DNA from: CCY15215 sp039194995
GTDB lineage: Bacteria; Cyanobacteriota; Cyanobacteriia; Cyanobacteriales; Spirulinaceae
Direction: 5' to 3'
DNA: 64,000 nt
NCBI GenBank assembly: GCA_039194995.1
Contig: JBCCVR010000006.1
Span: 1 to 64,000, forward strand
Of this stretch, positions 54,983-63,165 are shown piece after piece (the stretch's first letter is position 1; each line of letters starts with the position of its first letter). The notes under the pieces are model-generated. The model was given only the letters and a program-made list of their open reading frames with translations. It did not search any database and had not been told where the DNA came from. Position numbers and translations under genes: made by a program.

Positions 54983-55213
54983 ATGATTTTAACTGACATC
55001 CAACAATATCTATCAACCCAAAAAAGAGCATCTCTCTCGCAATTAGAGACGAAATTTTCTACGAGTGGCGGGGCATTGCGAGGAATGCTCGATCGCCTCG
55101 TTCGTAAAGGGCGAGTGCGGAAGAATATCGGTGAAAAATGCAATGATTGTTGCAGTTGTTCTCCCGATATAATGGAATATTATGAATGGATTGAAGCGGA
55201 GGGAACGCCATGA
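54983..55213 (+). CDS. feoC: FeoC-like regulator
   Basis: A 76-residue protein. The first 50 residues (MILTDIQQYLSTQKRASL, LSQLETKFSTSGGALRGML) form a winged-helix domain; then KCNDCCSCSPDIMEYY gives four Cys in C-x2-C-C-x-C form, a likely Fe-S or metal site as in other FeoC proteins. FeoC modulates FeoB. Its stop overlaps the next start (ATGA), so it is translationally coupled to the first motif protein. Confidence 0.85.
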   Translation: MILTDIQQYLSTQKRASLSQLETKFSTSGGALRGMLDRLVRKGRVRKNIGEKCNDCCSCSPDIMEYYEWIEAEGTP

Positions 55214-55764
55214 ACGACACGGCATCGACCCATGAAGTCAAGCAGGAAATGAATGCCATTCCCAAGGAAACGACAGAAGCACAACTCGGTGCATTTTTCA
55301 AGGAACATAAAGAAATTGAAACGATCGTTCCTGTTGTCATTGGGGTCGTGGCAACCAGTCGCTTTCAGTTACGCGGTGCAAAGGCGTTGCTAGTCAATTT
55401 ATTAGTGGCAAGTCTGACTCGTCAGGTCTTTGCCCAACTGAGGAAATTGGGAGAAGGAGAAACGGTTCCCCCTGCGCCGACGGTGACAACATCAAATGGT
55501 GTAGAGAATGCGGAAGAATGTTCTCTCATTCATTTCGTACCCGGACGCATTCGCTTGCGCGTGCCTCGGGTGCGGGACGATCGCGCATTTGCCTTGCGTT
55601 TGGAACAGCGTTTAATTGCGGAAGAATCCGTGAGTGTGGTACGAATCAATCATGCCGCCGCTTCGGTCGCGATCGCCTACGAGAGTCAAGGAAAATCGGA
55701 TTTGGCGATGAGTTCTTATTTTGTTGCCATTATCCAACAGCGAGAGAATGACCATGAAGGATAA
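55210..55764 (+). CDS. HMA_2-like domain protein with PGRxRLR motif
   Basis: A 184-residue protein. The N-terminal half has a hydrophobic stretch (TIVPVVIGVVATSRFQL and KALLVNLLVASLTRQVFAQL). The C-terminal half has HFVPGRIRLRVPRVRDD followed by a ferredoxin-like HMA fold (RLEQRLIAEESVSVVRI and AAASVAIAY). The H-x-x-P-G-R-x-R-L-R motif is shared with the P-type ATPase encoded downstream. Canonical Cys-x-x-Cys of metal-binding HMA domains is absent. It overlaps feoC and the next gene. I infer an accessory role with the ATPase. Confidence 0.8.
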   Translation: MNDTASTHEVKQEMNAIPKETTEAQLGAFFKEHKEIETIVPVVIGVVATSRFQLRGAKALLVNLLVASLTRQVFAQLRKLGEGETVPPAPTVTTSNGVENAEECSLIHFVPGRIRLRVPRVRDDRAFALRLEQRLIAEESVSVVRINHAAASVAIAYESQGKSDLAMSSYFVAIIQQRENDHEG

Positions 55765-56323
55765 CGCTACCTTTTATTTTGCCGGACATTGCGTAAAAGT
55801 CATTCATTTGACCGCCGGACGGATGCGACTCAAAGCGATCGCGCCGACGGATGTTTTTTTCAAGCATTTAACGGCAGATTTGGCACGGTTGGATGGAGTT
55901 TATGCGGTAGAAAGCAAACTGGCTACGGGAAGTATTATTATTTGGTTTAATTCCTATCGCTCGGGTGGGGAAGAAATTATTGCCGAGTTGGTGCGATCGC
56001 CAGAGTTGCACGCGCCTTCGATCTCGACTGAGAGACAACCATCTCCGACTGAGAAACAACCTTCCCCAACTGAAAAACCCAAATCTCTACCAACTCTCTC
56101 AAACCATGTTATGACCGGGGAATATCCTGCGGTCGGTGTTGTCAAAACGGGAATTTTAAAAGGATTAAAGGGAGGTGTATTGCGGGGCTGTTTGGCTATT
56201 TTTGCCCGTTATTCTCTTGAAGAACTCGCGCAACATTCTGGCCAAGAAGAACTCATCAAAAATGAACCATCGCCTTTACCTAAGCCTTCGGTTTGGCAGA
56301 GATTAAAAGCGATCGCCCGTTAG
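55748..56323 (+). CDS. Second HMA_2-like/AGRxRLK motif protein
   Basis: A 191-residue protein starting at ATG 55748 or 55754, inside the end of the preceding gene. It has KVIHLTAGRMRLKAIAP (the same motif with Ala for Pro), an HMA-like fold, a linker with repeated SPTEKQPSPTEK, and a C-terminal hydrophobic part (YPAVGVVKTGILKGLKGGVL) resembling the DUF5132 proteins downstream. No Cys metal motif. It is the fifth gene in a row from feoA. Confidence 0.75.
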   Translation: MTMKDNATFYFAGHCVKVIHLTAGRMRLKAIAPTDVFFKHLTADLARLDGVYAVESKLATGSIIIWFNSYRSGGEEIIAELVRSPELHAPSISTERQPSPTEKQPSPTEKPKSLPTLSNHVMTGEYPAVGVVKTGILKGLKGGVLRGCLAIFARYSLEELAQHSGQEELIKNEPSPLPKPSVWQRLKAIAR

Positions 56324-56423
56324 CTATTCCGCCGATTTAAAAATGAAAATGCTGTATCTGGGAAAAGTATTTTGAGGTTAACAGGTGAGAATGAGAGTTA
56401 GTGCAGTATTGAATATTCTCTGA

Positions 56424-56511
56424 GAACCCGAAGTTTATGGGGGGGCGGTCTCCCCCCCCAGCCCCCCCCATTGTGGGCGCAGCACCGCCCCCAAACCCCC
56501 TGTGCAACATC
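56424..56511. repeat. G-rich dispersed element, intact copy
   Basis: Has GAACCCGAAGTTTATGG, a GGCGGTCTCC core, CCCCATTGTGGGCGCAGC and ACCGCCCCCAAACCCCC, ending TGTGCAACATCG. Same block order as 17590-17700 and, reversed, 21053-21207. It lies in the 292-base gap before the P-type ATPase gene. Confidence 0.75.
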
Positions 56512-56615
56512 GCGATTGATAAGTTTATAGAATTCGCAGAAGGATCGATTTGCAATTATGAGATGTACCTGTTAATTTGCCTATTCACCCCGGTTAATTT
56601 ACCCATTCATTCCGC

Positions 56616-58766
56616 ATGAACGCTCTCGAAACCATTCAAGAAAATTCCCTCCCCCCGTCCCAGATCGTGCATTCTCTACCGGGAAGAATGCGTTTGAGAG
56701 TGCCACAACTGATTTACGATCGCCACTATAGCGCCAATTTAGAATATTTACTCGAGACGGACACCCTGATTCTGCGCAGTCGCATCAATCGCACGGCGGC
56801 TTCTGTTGTCATTCATTATCATTACGGTCGCCATCATGCCGCGATCGCGACTCGCGTTGCCGATCTTCTCGAAAAGGCACACTTTCTACACCCCAAAGAT
56901 ATCGTTACGGTTGAGGACACGGAAGAAGCAAGCGAGTCGAATTTAACACTCCCCGCGATCGCCACGTTACTCGCATTAGGCGGTCGCAAGTTTCCCATCT
57001 TACGCCCTTTCGCCGCCGGAATCTTAGCCTTTATTGCGTTACCTATCGCCCGCAGAGCTTTCAACAGCATCATTGAGGAACATCGCCTCAATATCGATTG
57101 TTTGGATTTTTTGGCTCTTACTTTTAGTGGTTTGCAAAAACAATTTGTGACTCCTGCCCTTGTCGTGACCTTACACGAACTCGGGGATGCCATTCGCGAA
57201 CGCACCGCCCGGGCGACAGAATTGCAAACCGCCGATCTGATGGACGCGATCGGGCGTTTTGCTTGGGTCGATCGCAACGGGGAAATTCAACAAGTGCCGA
57301 GCGATCGCGTGGAAAGTGGCGAAACCGTCATCGTCTATCCGGGGGAGCAAATTCCCGTCGATGGCAGGGTTCTAGAAGGAACGGCGACCATCGACCAACA
57401 GCAACTCACGGGAGAATCCATGCCCATTGTTGCCGAAGACGGAACGTATGTTTATGCCTCCACTTTGGTGCGATCGGGGAAACTCCGCATTCGCGCGGAA
57501 CGCATTGGCCGGGAGACCCGCGCCGCCGCCAGCATCGAACTCTTACAAAAAGCCCCCGTTCACGATACGCGCATGGCAAACTATGCCGGGCAAATTGCCG
57601 ATAAGCTGATTCTTCCGGCTTTGGTTTTAGCGGGGATCGTCCTCGCTGCTACCCGCGAACCCGCCCGAGCTGCTTCTATTTTGACTCTCGATTTTGTGAC
57701 GGGAATTCGCATCTCAATCCCGACGGCATTTTTAGGTGCATTAAATCACGTCACCCGTCACGGCGTTCTCGTTAGAAGCGGGCGCACGCTAGAACAACTC
57801 GCCGAAATCGATACGATTGTTTTTGACAAAACCGGAACCCTGACTTGTGGGGATGTCAAGGTGGTCAAAATTGAAACCGTAGCGGGAGAGAGTGCCGATC
57901 GCGTCCTGCGCTTGGCCGCCGCCGCCGAACAACGCCTCACCCATCCCGTCGCCGAGGCGATCGTTCGTCATGCCGAAGAGCAAGGAATTGAGATCCCCCC
58001 GCGCGAGAACTTGGATTATCGGGTCGGGGCGGGAATTAGGGCTGAAATCGACGGCGATCGCGTCCTCGTTGGCAGTGCTAAATTACTCGAGGAAGAAGGA
58101 ATCGATCGCACGGATTGGGAGGATGGCGACGACCCGGAGCGATCGGCGGCAATTTTTGTCACCCGGAATGGCAAACTCCAAGGTGCGATTTACTATGACG
58201 ATCCCCTCCGTCCTGAAAGTCCTCTCCTGATTCGTCGCTTGCAGGAGGATTATCATTTAGAAGTGCATCTACTCACCGGAGATAGCCAACAACGAGCCGA
58301 TCGCGTGGCAAAATTGTTAGAGATAGAGCCAACACGAGTCTATGCCGAAGCCTTTCCCGAGCAAAAAGCCAAAATCGTGCGCGATCTGCACCATTCTGGT
58401 CGTACCGTTGCCTTTGTGGGAGATGGCTTGAATGATTCCGTTGCCCTTGCCTATGCCGATGTCTCCGTCTCCTTCGAAAAAGGCTCAGATGTAGCCAGAG
58501 AGACAGCAGATGTCGTGCTGATGAATAACGATCTAGAAAGTCTCATCGACGCGATCGCCATCGCCCGAGAAACCAAACGTTTAATCGAGCAAAATACAGC
58601 CCTCGTCGTCGGACCGAATTTAATCGCCTTGGGTTTAGCCTCAACAGTCGGCCTTAACCCATTGTTAGCCACCGTTGTTCATAATGGATCGGCTCTTGCC
58701 GCAGGTTTGAATAGCTTGCGTCCCCTACTACAACACCAACTGGAAAATCGCAATTCCACTCTTTAA
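56616..58766 (+). CDS. P1B-like P-type ATPase with non-canonical metal site, FezB-like
   Basis: A 716-residue P-type ATPase. The N-terminus has HSLPGRMRLRVPQL, the same motif as the two proteins upstream, and an HMA_2-like domain (to about 85). It then has membrane helices, the actuator loop with LTGESMP, phosphorylation motif DKTGTLT with Asp404, and hinge GDGLNDSVAL. The helix-6 metal motif, normally Cys-Pro-Cys, is DFVTGIRISIPTA (Asp359 onward), with no Cys. Only about four to six helices follow the P1B plan. The position after feoABC suggests iron as substrate. Family knowledge: ferrosome FezB proteins are P1B-type ATPases of a non-CPx group; membership here is inferred. Confidence 0.88.
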   Translation: MNALETIQENSLPPSQIVHSLPGRMRLRVPQLIYDRHYSANLEYLLETDTLILRSRINRTAASVVIHYHYGRHHAAIATRVADLLEKAHFLHPKDIVTVEDTEEASESNLTLPAIATLLALGGRKFPILRPFAAGILAFIALPIARRAFNSIIEEHRLNIDCLDFLALTFSGLQKQFVTPALVVTLHELGDAIRERTARATELQTADLMDAIGRFAWVDRNGEIQQVPSDRVESGETVIVYPGEQIPVDGRVLEGTATIDQQQLTGESMPIVAEDGTYVYASTLVRSGKLRIRAERIGRETRAAASIELLQKAPVHDTRMANYAGQIADKLILPALVLAGIVLAATREPARAASILTLDFVTGIRISIPTAFLGALNHVTRHGVLVRSGRTLEQLAEIDTIVFDKTGTLTCGDVKVVKIETVAGESADRVLRLAAAAEQRLTHPVAEAIVRHAEEQGIEIPPRENLDYRVGAGIRAEIDGDRVLVGSAKLLEEEGIDRTDWEDGDDPERSAAIFVTRNGKLQGAIYYDDPLRPESPLLIRRLQEDYHLEVHLLTGDSQQRADRVAKLLEIEPTRVYAEAFPEQKAKIVRDLHHSGRTVAFVGDGLNDSVALAYADVSVSFEKGSDVARETADVVLMNNDLESLIDAIAIARETKRLIEQNTALVVGPNLIALGLASTVGLNPLLATVVHNGSALAAGLNSLRPLLQHQLENRNSTL

Positions 58767-58802
58767 TCTACCCCTAACCCCTAGTTTACTTGGAGAAAGA
58801 GC

Positions 58803-59096
58803 GTGTCTCTCATTCACTGGAATAAATCCGTCGTGACCTTTCACCTGAAAGAAATGATGGAAGACCAAAAGCCCACAGATGCCTTGACCGCAGCCGGACT
58901 CGGAGCGATCGCGATCGTTCCTCTCGCCGTTCCCTTACTGGCCAAATTAGGTCGCCCCCTTGCTAAGGCAGCCATTAAAAGTGGCTTGTCTTTGTATTAC
59001 GAAGGAAAAGCCGTGTTAGAGCCAGAAGAAGAAACCCCCGCTTCTCCCGAAGCAGAAGCAGAGGCAGAAACGGCAATCGCTGAATCGGTTCATTAG
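58803..59096 (+). CDS. DUF5132 small hydrophobic protein
   Basis: A 97-residue protein. GTG 58803 has GGAGA before it; ATG 58854 (MMEDQKPTDALTAAGLG) is another start that keeps the domain. The core GAIAIVPLAVPLLAKLGRP then LAKAAIKSGLSLYYEGKA is a hydrophobic Gly/Ala/Leu/Pro stretch followed by an acidic tail (EPEEETPASPEAEAEAE). It begins 36 bases after the ATPase stop and is presumably co-transcribed. Hydrophobic core with an acidic tail could be a membrane-associated, metal-interacting protein; this is inference. Confidence 0.75.
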   Translation: MSLIHWNKSVVTFHLKEMMEDQKPTDALTAAGLGAIAIVPLAVPLLAKLGRPLAKAAIKSGLSLYYEGKAVLEPEEETPASPEAEAEAETAIAESVH

Positions 59097-59106
59097 AAGC
59101 ACTTAA

Positions 59107-59130
59107 CCCCGTTCCAAAAATAGAACGGGG
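59107..59130 (+). terminator. Hairpin after the DUF5132 gene
   Basis: Arms CCCCGTTC and GAACGGGG enclose the 8-base loop CAAAAATA, eleven bases after the stop codon. No T-run follows, so termination strength is uncertain; it marks the likely end of the feo-ATPase transcript. Confidence 0.6.
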
Positions 59131-59190
59131 CGATCGATATTCCTTCGTATTGGATATCATCTCGAATCTGTTTCATTAACCCACATAAGA

Positions 59191-59209
59191 GGGCGCAAGC
59201 ATTGCGCCC
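59191..59209. repeat. GGGCGCAA hairpin repeat
   Basis: Perfect arms GGGCGCAA and TTGCGCCC around GCA, followed by CCTACGGGG. This is a short hairpin repeat frequent in cyanobacterial intergenic DNA. It lies between convergent DUF5132 genes. Confidence 0.65.
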
Positions 59210-59237
59210 CTACGGGGAATTGCGATCGGATTTGACT

Positions 59238-59528
59238 TTAACCTTCTGCTTTTTGCGAGGCGAGGAGATTTGCGTCAATGGTCGCTTTTTTTCGAGCCTC
59301 TGCGGCAAGTTCGGCTTTGGCTTCTGCAACGAGATCGCCAAAAGATTCACCCGTTTCCGCCATTGCTCCTTTTGCCTTCTCATACAGACTCAATCCCGTT
59401 TTGACCGTTGCTTTGGCAACGGGTTTGAGCAAGGGAAGAACGGTCGGGGCTACTACTAAAGCACCCACGCCGATCGCGATCGCCCTTGTCGGATTATTTT
59501 GATACATTTGCTGAATTCTATCTATCAT
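59238..59528 (-). CDS. Second DUF5132 small protein
   Basis: A 96-residue protein convergent to the previous DUF5132 gene. Its core NNPTRAIAIGVGALVVAPTV then LPLLKPVAKATVKTGLSLYE parallels the other protein (VPLLAKLGRP...IKSGLSLYYEGK). The remainder is a charged Ala/Glu/Lys helix. GGGGAGAAC precedes the ATG (59526-59528). The two homologues on either side of a hairpin mark the end of the iron-linked locus. The 337-base region beyond it holds no clear gene. Confidence 0.75.
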   Translation of the reverse strand: MIDRIQQMYQNNPTRAIAIGVGALVVAPTVLPLLKPVAKATVKTGLSLYEKAKGAMAETGESFGDLVAEAKAELAAEARKKATIDANLLASQKAEG

Positions 59529-59865
59529 TGTGTTCTCCCCTGCTGTGGTGAAGTGAAGTGGCGATGGGGTAGATTAATTGCTTTTTATTGGGCTTCTCCC
59601 TCACTGGCCACCTTTTTCAGTCTACCATGATTGTTGCGATCGCCTATTTCTCGCGACAGAATTCTCGGACGATTTCGAACGGGAGAGAACGCATTATTTT
59701 TGCAGACAATCGACAAAAAAAGAGAAAAGCGAATGGAGGGGATAGGCCGTCTTGTGACTTATTGCATCGAACGATTGCCTTCTAGAAAAACGTAAAAAAC
59801 ATTTCCCCGATCGCCATTGAAATGTATGGTAAATTCGTAAATCGTAACCCATCACCCATTGCTGA
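59529..59865. other. Intergenic region before the ABC ATPase gene
   Basis: A divergent spacer of 337 bases. The stretch around 59700-59750 has dense GACAAAAAAAGAG purine sequence. I see no RNA gene, terminator or credible small protein. Promoters for both flanking genes should be here. Confidence 0.4.
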
Positions 59866-60948
59866 ATGATTGAAGTCGAGCATCTGAGCAAAGTCTACAA
59901 CACCACCCCTGCCATCCAAGATGTTGATTTTTCCGTGGCAGATGGGGAAATCCTCGGTTTTCTCGGACCCAATGGCGCGGGGAAAACTACCACTATGCGG
60001 ATCTTATCGGGGTATCTCCCCGCTACTTCGGGAACCGCTAGAATTTCCGGATACGACGTTCACGAACAGTCGATGGAAGTCCGCAAGCGCATCGGTTACT
60101 TGCCAGAAACGCCGCCTCTGTACCCCGATATGACGGTAGAGGGTTTTTTACACTTCGTTGCGAGAATTAAGGGCATTTCGGCAGGCGATCGCGTCAATCG
60201 AGTCAATCTTGCCATTCAACGCTGCAATATTGAAGAAAAACGCAAGATTCTCATCCGCAAACTCTCCAAAGGATATCGCCAACGGGTGGGAATTGCTCAG
60301 GCGATCGTTCACAATCCGCCCACGATCATCCTCGACGAACCCACCGTCGGTTTAGATCCCCTGCAAATCATTGAAGTCCGCAATCTCATTAAAAGTCTAG
60401 CCGGGGAACATACCATCGTCCTTTGCACTCACATTCTTCCCGAAGCTAGCATGACTTGCGATCGCGTCACCATCATCAATCGCGGTCGCGTTGTCGTCAC
60501 TAATACCCCCGATAATCTCATGGCAGAGTTAACGGGAGAATCTGGATACGAGATGGAGGTAGACGGAAATGTACTGGGAGTCAAACCCATTCTGCAAGCC
60601 ATTTCCGGGGTCGAATCCGTGGAAATCAAACCCTTTCCCGAACGCCTTAATCGTTCTCTGTTGCGAATTTCGACGAATCGCGACACCGAACTCGGTCGCG
60701 ACTTGGCCTCGGCGATCGTCAAAAATGGCTTGGGTCTGTATGAAATGCGCCGAACTCAACCCACTTTAGAAGATGTATTTTTAGAACTCACAACGGAAGA
60801 AGAGGTTCTAGATTCTTCGCTTTCCTCGCCCCATCGAGATGAACTGGAGAGAGCAGATAAGTCAGATAAACAAAACAAAAAAGATGAGGATAAAAACGAA
60901 AAACAGCCAGAAGAAGAAATGAAAGATTTATGGGCAGAAGACCAGTAA
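59866..60948 (+). CDS. ABC transporter ATP-binding protein
   Basis: A 360-residue ATPase. Walker A is GPNGAGKTTT, signature is LSKGYRQRVGIAQAI and Walker B is TIILDEPTVGLDP. After about residue 215 a domain of the GldA/CcmA type follows, and the last 50 residues are a charged tail (ADKSDKQNKKDEDKNEKQPE). ABC-2 permease partners usually lie next to such genes, but none is seen downstream in this window. It starts at ATG 59866. Substrate unknown. Confidence 0.87.
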   Translation: MIEVEHLSKVYNTTPAIQDVDFSVADGEILGFLGPNGAGKTTTMRILSGYLPATSGTARISGYDVHEQSMEVRKRIGYLPETPPLYPDMTVEGFLHFVARIKGISAGDRVNRVNLAIQRCNIEEKRKILIRKLSKGYRQRVGIAQAIVHNPPTIILDEPTVGLDPLQIIEVRNLIKSLAGEHTIVLCTHILPEASMTCDRVTIINRGRVVVTNTPDNLMAELTGESGYEMEVDGNVLGVKPILQAISGVESVEIKPFPERLNRSLLRISTNRDTELGRDLASAIVKNGLGLYEMRRTQPTLEDVFLELTTEEEVLDSSLSSPHRDELERADKSDKQNKKDEDKNEKQPEEEMKDLWAEDQ

Positions 60949-60976
60949 ATTGACTCACTTCTATCTCTTCTTCTTA

Positions 60977-61063
60977 ACTGGTGACTGTCTTGATGCGGTT
61001 CTCTTAGCGAATCAAATTCGCCGGGGTCGCATCGCTGGTGACTGGTGACTAGTGGCTGAATCC
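60977..61063. repeat. Dispersed element B, short copy
   Basis: Begins ACTGGTGACTGTCTTGATGC and ends GGGGTCGCATCGCTGG followed by TGACTGGTGACT and GAATCC. The ends match the copy at 62982-63165. Part of it is translated as the C-terminus of the DUF2949 gene on the minus strand. Confidence 0.75.
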
Positions 61064-61254
61064 GGAGATTCTTCCAACCAATCAAAAATTCGCTCTAATT
61101 GTTCGAGACTCACCAAACCGTATTGCCAGAGAATCATAGGAAGAGATCCCGAATCGGGTTCGCAATAGCGTTGGGCGATCGCGATCGATTCTTGGGACAG
61201 TGCTAATTCTTCTCGTAAAAAATGAATAAACCGAGTATAGGTGATAGGCTGCAT
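61012..61254 (-). CDS. DUF2949 small protein
   Basis: An 80-residue protein of a cyanobacterial family with core MQPITYTRFIHFLREEL, then LALSQESIAIAQRYCE and LPMILWQYGLVSLEQLERIF. CAGGAGAG precedes ATG 61254. The last 18 residues (PDSATSHQSPAMRPRRI) are encoded by dispersed element B, so the native C-terminus has probably been replaced. The family is found near two-component genes; its function is not known. Confidence 0.8.
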   Translation of the reverse strand: MQPITYTRFIHFLREELALSQESIAIAQRYCEPDSGSLPMILWQYGLVSLEQLERIFDWLEESPDSATSHQSPAMRPRRI

Positions 61255-61738
61255 TGTTTCTCTCCTGATTAAAAAAGATTTTCTCCTCTAAGGTTTATTA
61301 AAATGAGATTGAAGGTAGCCGGAAATTAATCTGTTACGATTAAAACTGTATTATTCGAGAAATAATTCTCAAATAATAGTTCTAGAATCAATAAAACCGC
61401 GCTAGCGATCGCAGAGCGAGTACAGCAATATCTTATTTTTTATGCCAGTTCCGACTTCTTCGAAAAACTAAAGTAAGATTTTATTCGCGAAACCAATCTC
61501 GATCGATTGATAGATTTTAAGAGGCCGTTTTCATCGCCTTCTCCAGATAGAACCCGCGCCCAACAGAAATGCTCGCACGAAAATATCTTGGCAGGCTCAA
61601 TTTTTGGTCGCAATCGGGAAAAGAATAATCTTACGCTTGCTTTTGGTCGAATCGCGTTATATTACCCAACAAGAGAAGAGTATCATAACAGAAATTGCCA
61701 TAATGGCGAGGATAAATTGCCCATACAAAAAACATTTC
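61255..61738. other. Intergenic region, 484 bases
   Basis: Divergent from the DUF2949 gene and downstream of the DUF192 gene. It is AT-rich around 61280-61460. A frame at 61507-61761 on the plus strand looks like chance coding potential. I see no RNA gene or repeat with clear boundaries. Confidence 0.4.
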
Positions 61739-62236
61739 TTAATCTAGAAATTCGATTGTAATGAGATCGCCCACTTCGAGTCCCAATTCTTTGGCACGTC
61801 CCCCGCGCAGTTCGATCACGCGATCGATGACTTCGGGAGGTCCGTAAGCCGGGCATTCGGGATCGGGTTTATTGCAAGGCGGAACGTTGGCGGCAATATG
61901 GCGCACTTCACCATTTCGTAAAAATATCATATCAAGGGAGATACGGACATTTTTCATCCAAAACCCGACGGGACGGGGGGGATCGAAAGAAAACAGCATA
62001 CCGCGATTGTCGGGCAGGCGATCGCGAAACATCAGACCGAGTGCTTGTTGTTCGGGGGTTTCCGTCACTTCTAGCTGAATGACTTCGCCTCCCATGGTTG
62101 CCGTTGCACGAATTGGCAGCATTTGACCCAAATTTTCTCCCGCCACGAGACTGCTTTCCTTGGATGTCACCGCAGGATAACAGCCGAGAATCAATAGGCT
62201 TAATAAAATAACCCAACACCATTTAAACTGATTCAT
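61739..62236 (-). CDS. DUF192 lipoprotein
   Basis: A 165-residue lipoprotein: a hydrophobic signal and lipobox LILGC at about 15-19, then a DUF192 domain with LEVTETPEQQALGLMFRD, LPDNRGMLFSF and FWMKNVRISLDMIFL. A short Cys-containing insert PPCNKPDPECPAYGPPEV lies before the end. Members are small periplasmic beta proteins of unknown function. It follows the NblR-like gene in the same direction after 13 bases, so the two may be co-transcribed. Confidence 0.85.
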   Translation of the reverse strand: MNQFKWCWVILLSLLILGCYPAVTSKESSLVAGENLGQMLPIRATATMGGEVIQLEVTETPEQQALGLMFRDRLPDNRGMLFSFDPPRPVGFWMKNVRISLDMIFLRNGEVRHIAANVPPCNKPDPECPAYGPPEVIDRVIELRGGRAKELGLEVGDLITIEFLD

Positions 62237-62249
62237 CCTTCATCTTTGT

Positions 62250-62933
62250 TTAGGGTTCTCTGAGAACGTAGCCCACACCGCGCACGGTTTGGATGAGACG
62301 CTTTTCCCCTTCATCTTCAATTTTCAGGCGCAGATAGCGGATATAGACTTCAATTACGTTCGATGCTCCCATGAAATCGTACCCCCAAACATTTTCGAGA
62401 ATTTGTTCCCGCGTCACCACTTCCCGAGGATGGGACATTAAATATTTGAGAAGTTCGTATTCTTTCATCGTCAGATCGAATTCCCGACCTTTGCGAATGG
62501 CACGGCGGGTCGTTAAATCCAAGACTAAATCCCCAAAGCGCAACTTTTCCGAGCTATTTTTAGGGGTTTCCAGATAAAGACCGATCGATTGTAGCAAAGT
62601 TTCCGCACGATAGGGTTTAAGAATGTAATCATCTGCCCCCGCTTCCAAACAAGCCACGCGATCGCTCACGGTATTTGTTGACATTAACATGAGGACGGGA
62701 GTGCGATTGCCCATTGCTCGCAGTTGGCGGCAAAATTGAAAACCCGCTTCTCCCGTGGAAGCGCGATCGATGAGAACGATTGCCGGCTGAAGTTCGTTCG
62801 CTTGTTGTACCGATCCCTCAATGTCCGTAGCGATCGCGATTTCATAACCCGCTTCTGTCAGATCGCGATAGATCTGCCGCATCAAATCTTCTTCGGGTTT
62901 CACCAAGAGGATGCAAGGGGAATGCTCTAACAT
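62250..62933 (-). CDS. nblR: NblR-like OmpR-family response regulator
   Basis: A 227-residue regulator: receiver (about 5-118) and winged-helix DNA-binding domain (about 130-225, with LTMKEYELLKYLMSHPREV and IEVYIRYLRLKIEDEGEK). The receiver is atypical: the acidic pair is replaced (LLVKPEED), though the phosphoacceptor Asp (VLIDRAS) and Lys (LKPY) remain. This resembles NblR, which triggers phycobilisome breakdown under nutrient stress and is reported to work without phosphorylation. SipA, tied to the NblS kinase, is also in this window. The exact name is inferred by resemblance. Confidence 0.7.
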   Translation of the reverse strand: MLEHSPCILLVKPEEDLMRQIYRDLTEAGYEIAIATDIEGSVQQANELQPAIVLIDRASTGEAGFQFCRQLRAMGNRTPVLMLMSTNTVSDRVACLEAGADDYILKPYRAETLLQSIGLYLETPKNSSEKLRFGDLVLDLTTRRAIRKGREFDLTMKEYELLKYLMSHPREVVTREQILENVWGYDFMGASNVIEVYIRYLRLKIEDEGEKRLIQTVRGVGYVLREP

Positions 62934-62981
62934 TTATTGGTTGTTTGTTGTTGGTTGTTGGTTGTTTGTTATTTGTTCCCT

Positions 62982-63165
62982 ACTGGTGACTGTCTTGATG
63001 CGCATTCCCTCTCTTGGTCGATTGGATATGCTGAGGTTTCCTCAGCATCCCTCGACCGCTTGCGTCTGTCTTGGTCAGCATTCCCTTGCGTCTGTCTTGG
63101 TGCGCGTTCCCTTGCGTCTTTCGCCGACGCGGGGTCGCATCGCTGGTGACTGGTGACTGAATCAG
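62982..63165. repeat. Dispersed element B, long copy with tandem core
   Basis: Starts ACTGGTGACTGTCTTGATGC, contains tandem CTTGCGTCTGTCTTGG units (about 27-base period, 63060-63120), the 40-base segment 63100-63139 identical to the reverse complement of 21096-21135, and ends GGGGTCGCATCGCTGG then TGACTGGTGACTGAATC. It ends within the stop codon of the NAD kinase gene. Confidence 0.8.

Noticed and set aside
61507..61761. 84-codon plus-strand frame before the DUF192 gene
   Set aside because: No ribosome site, no recognisable motif, and it runs into the 3' end of a convergent gene.
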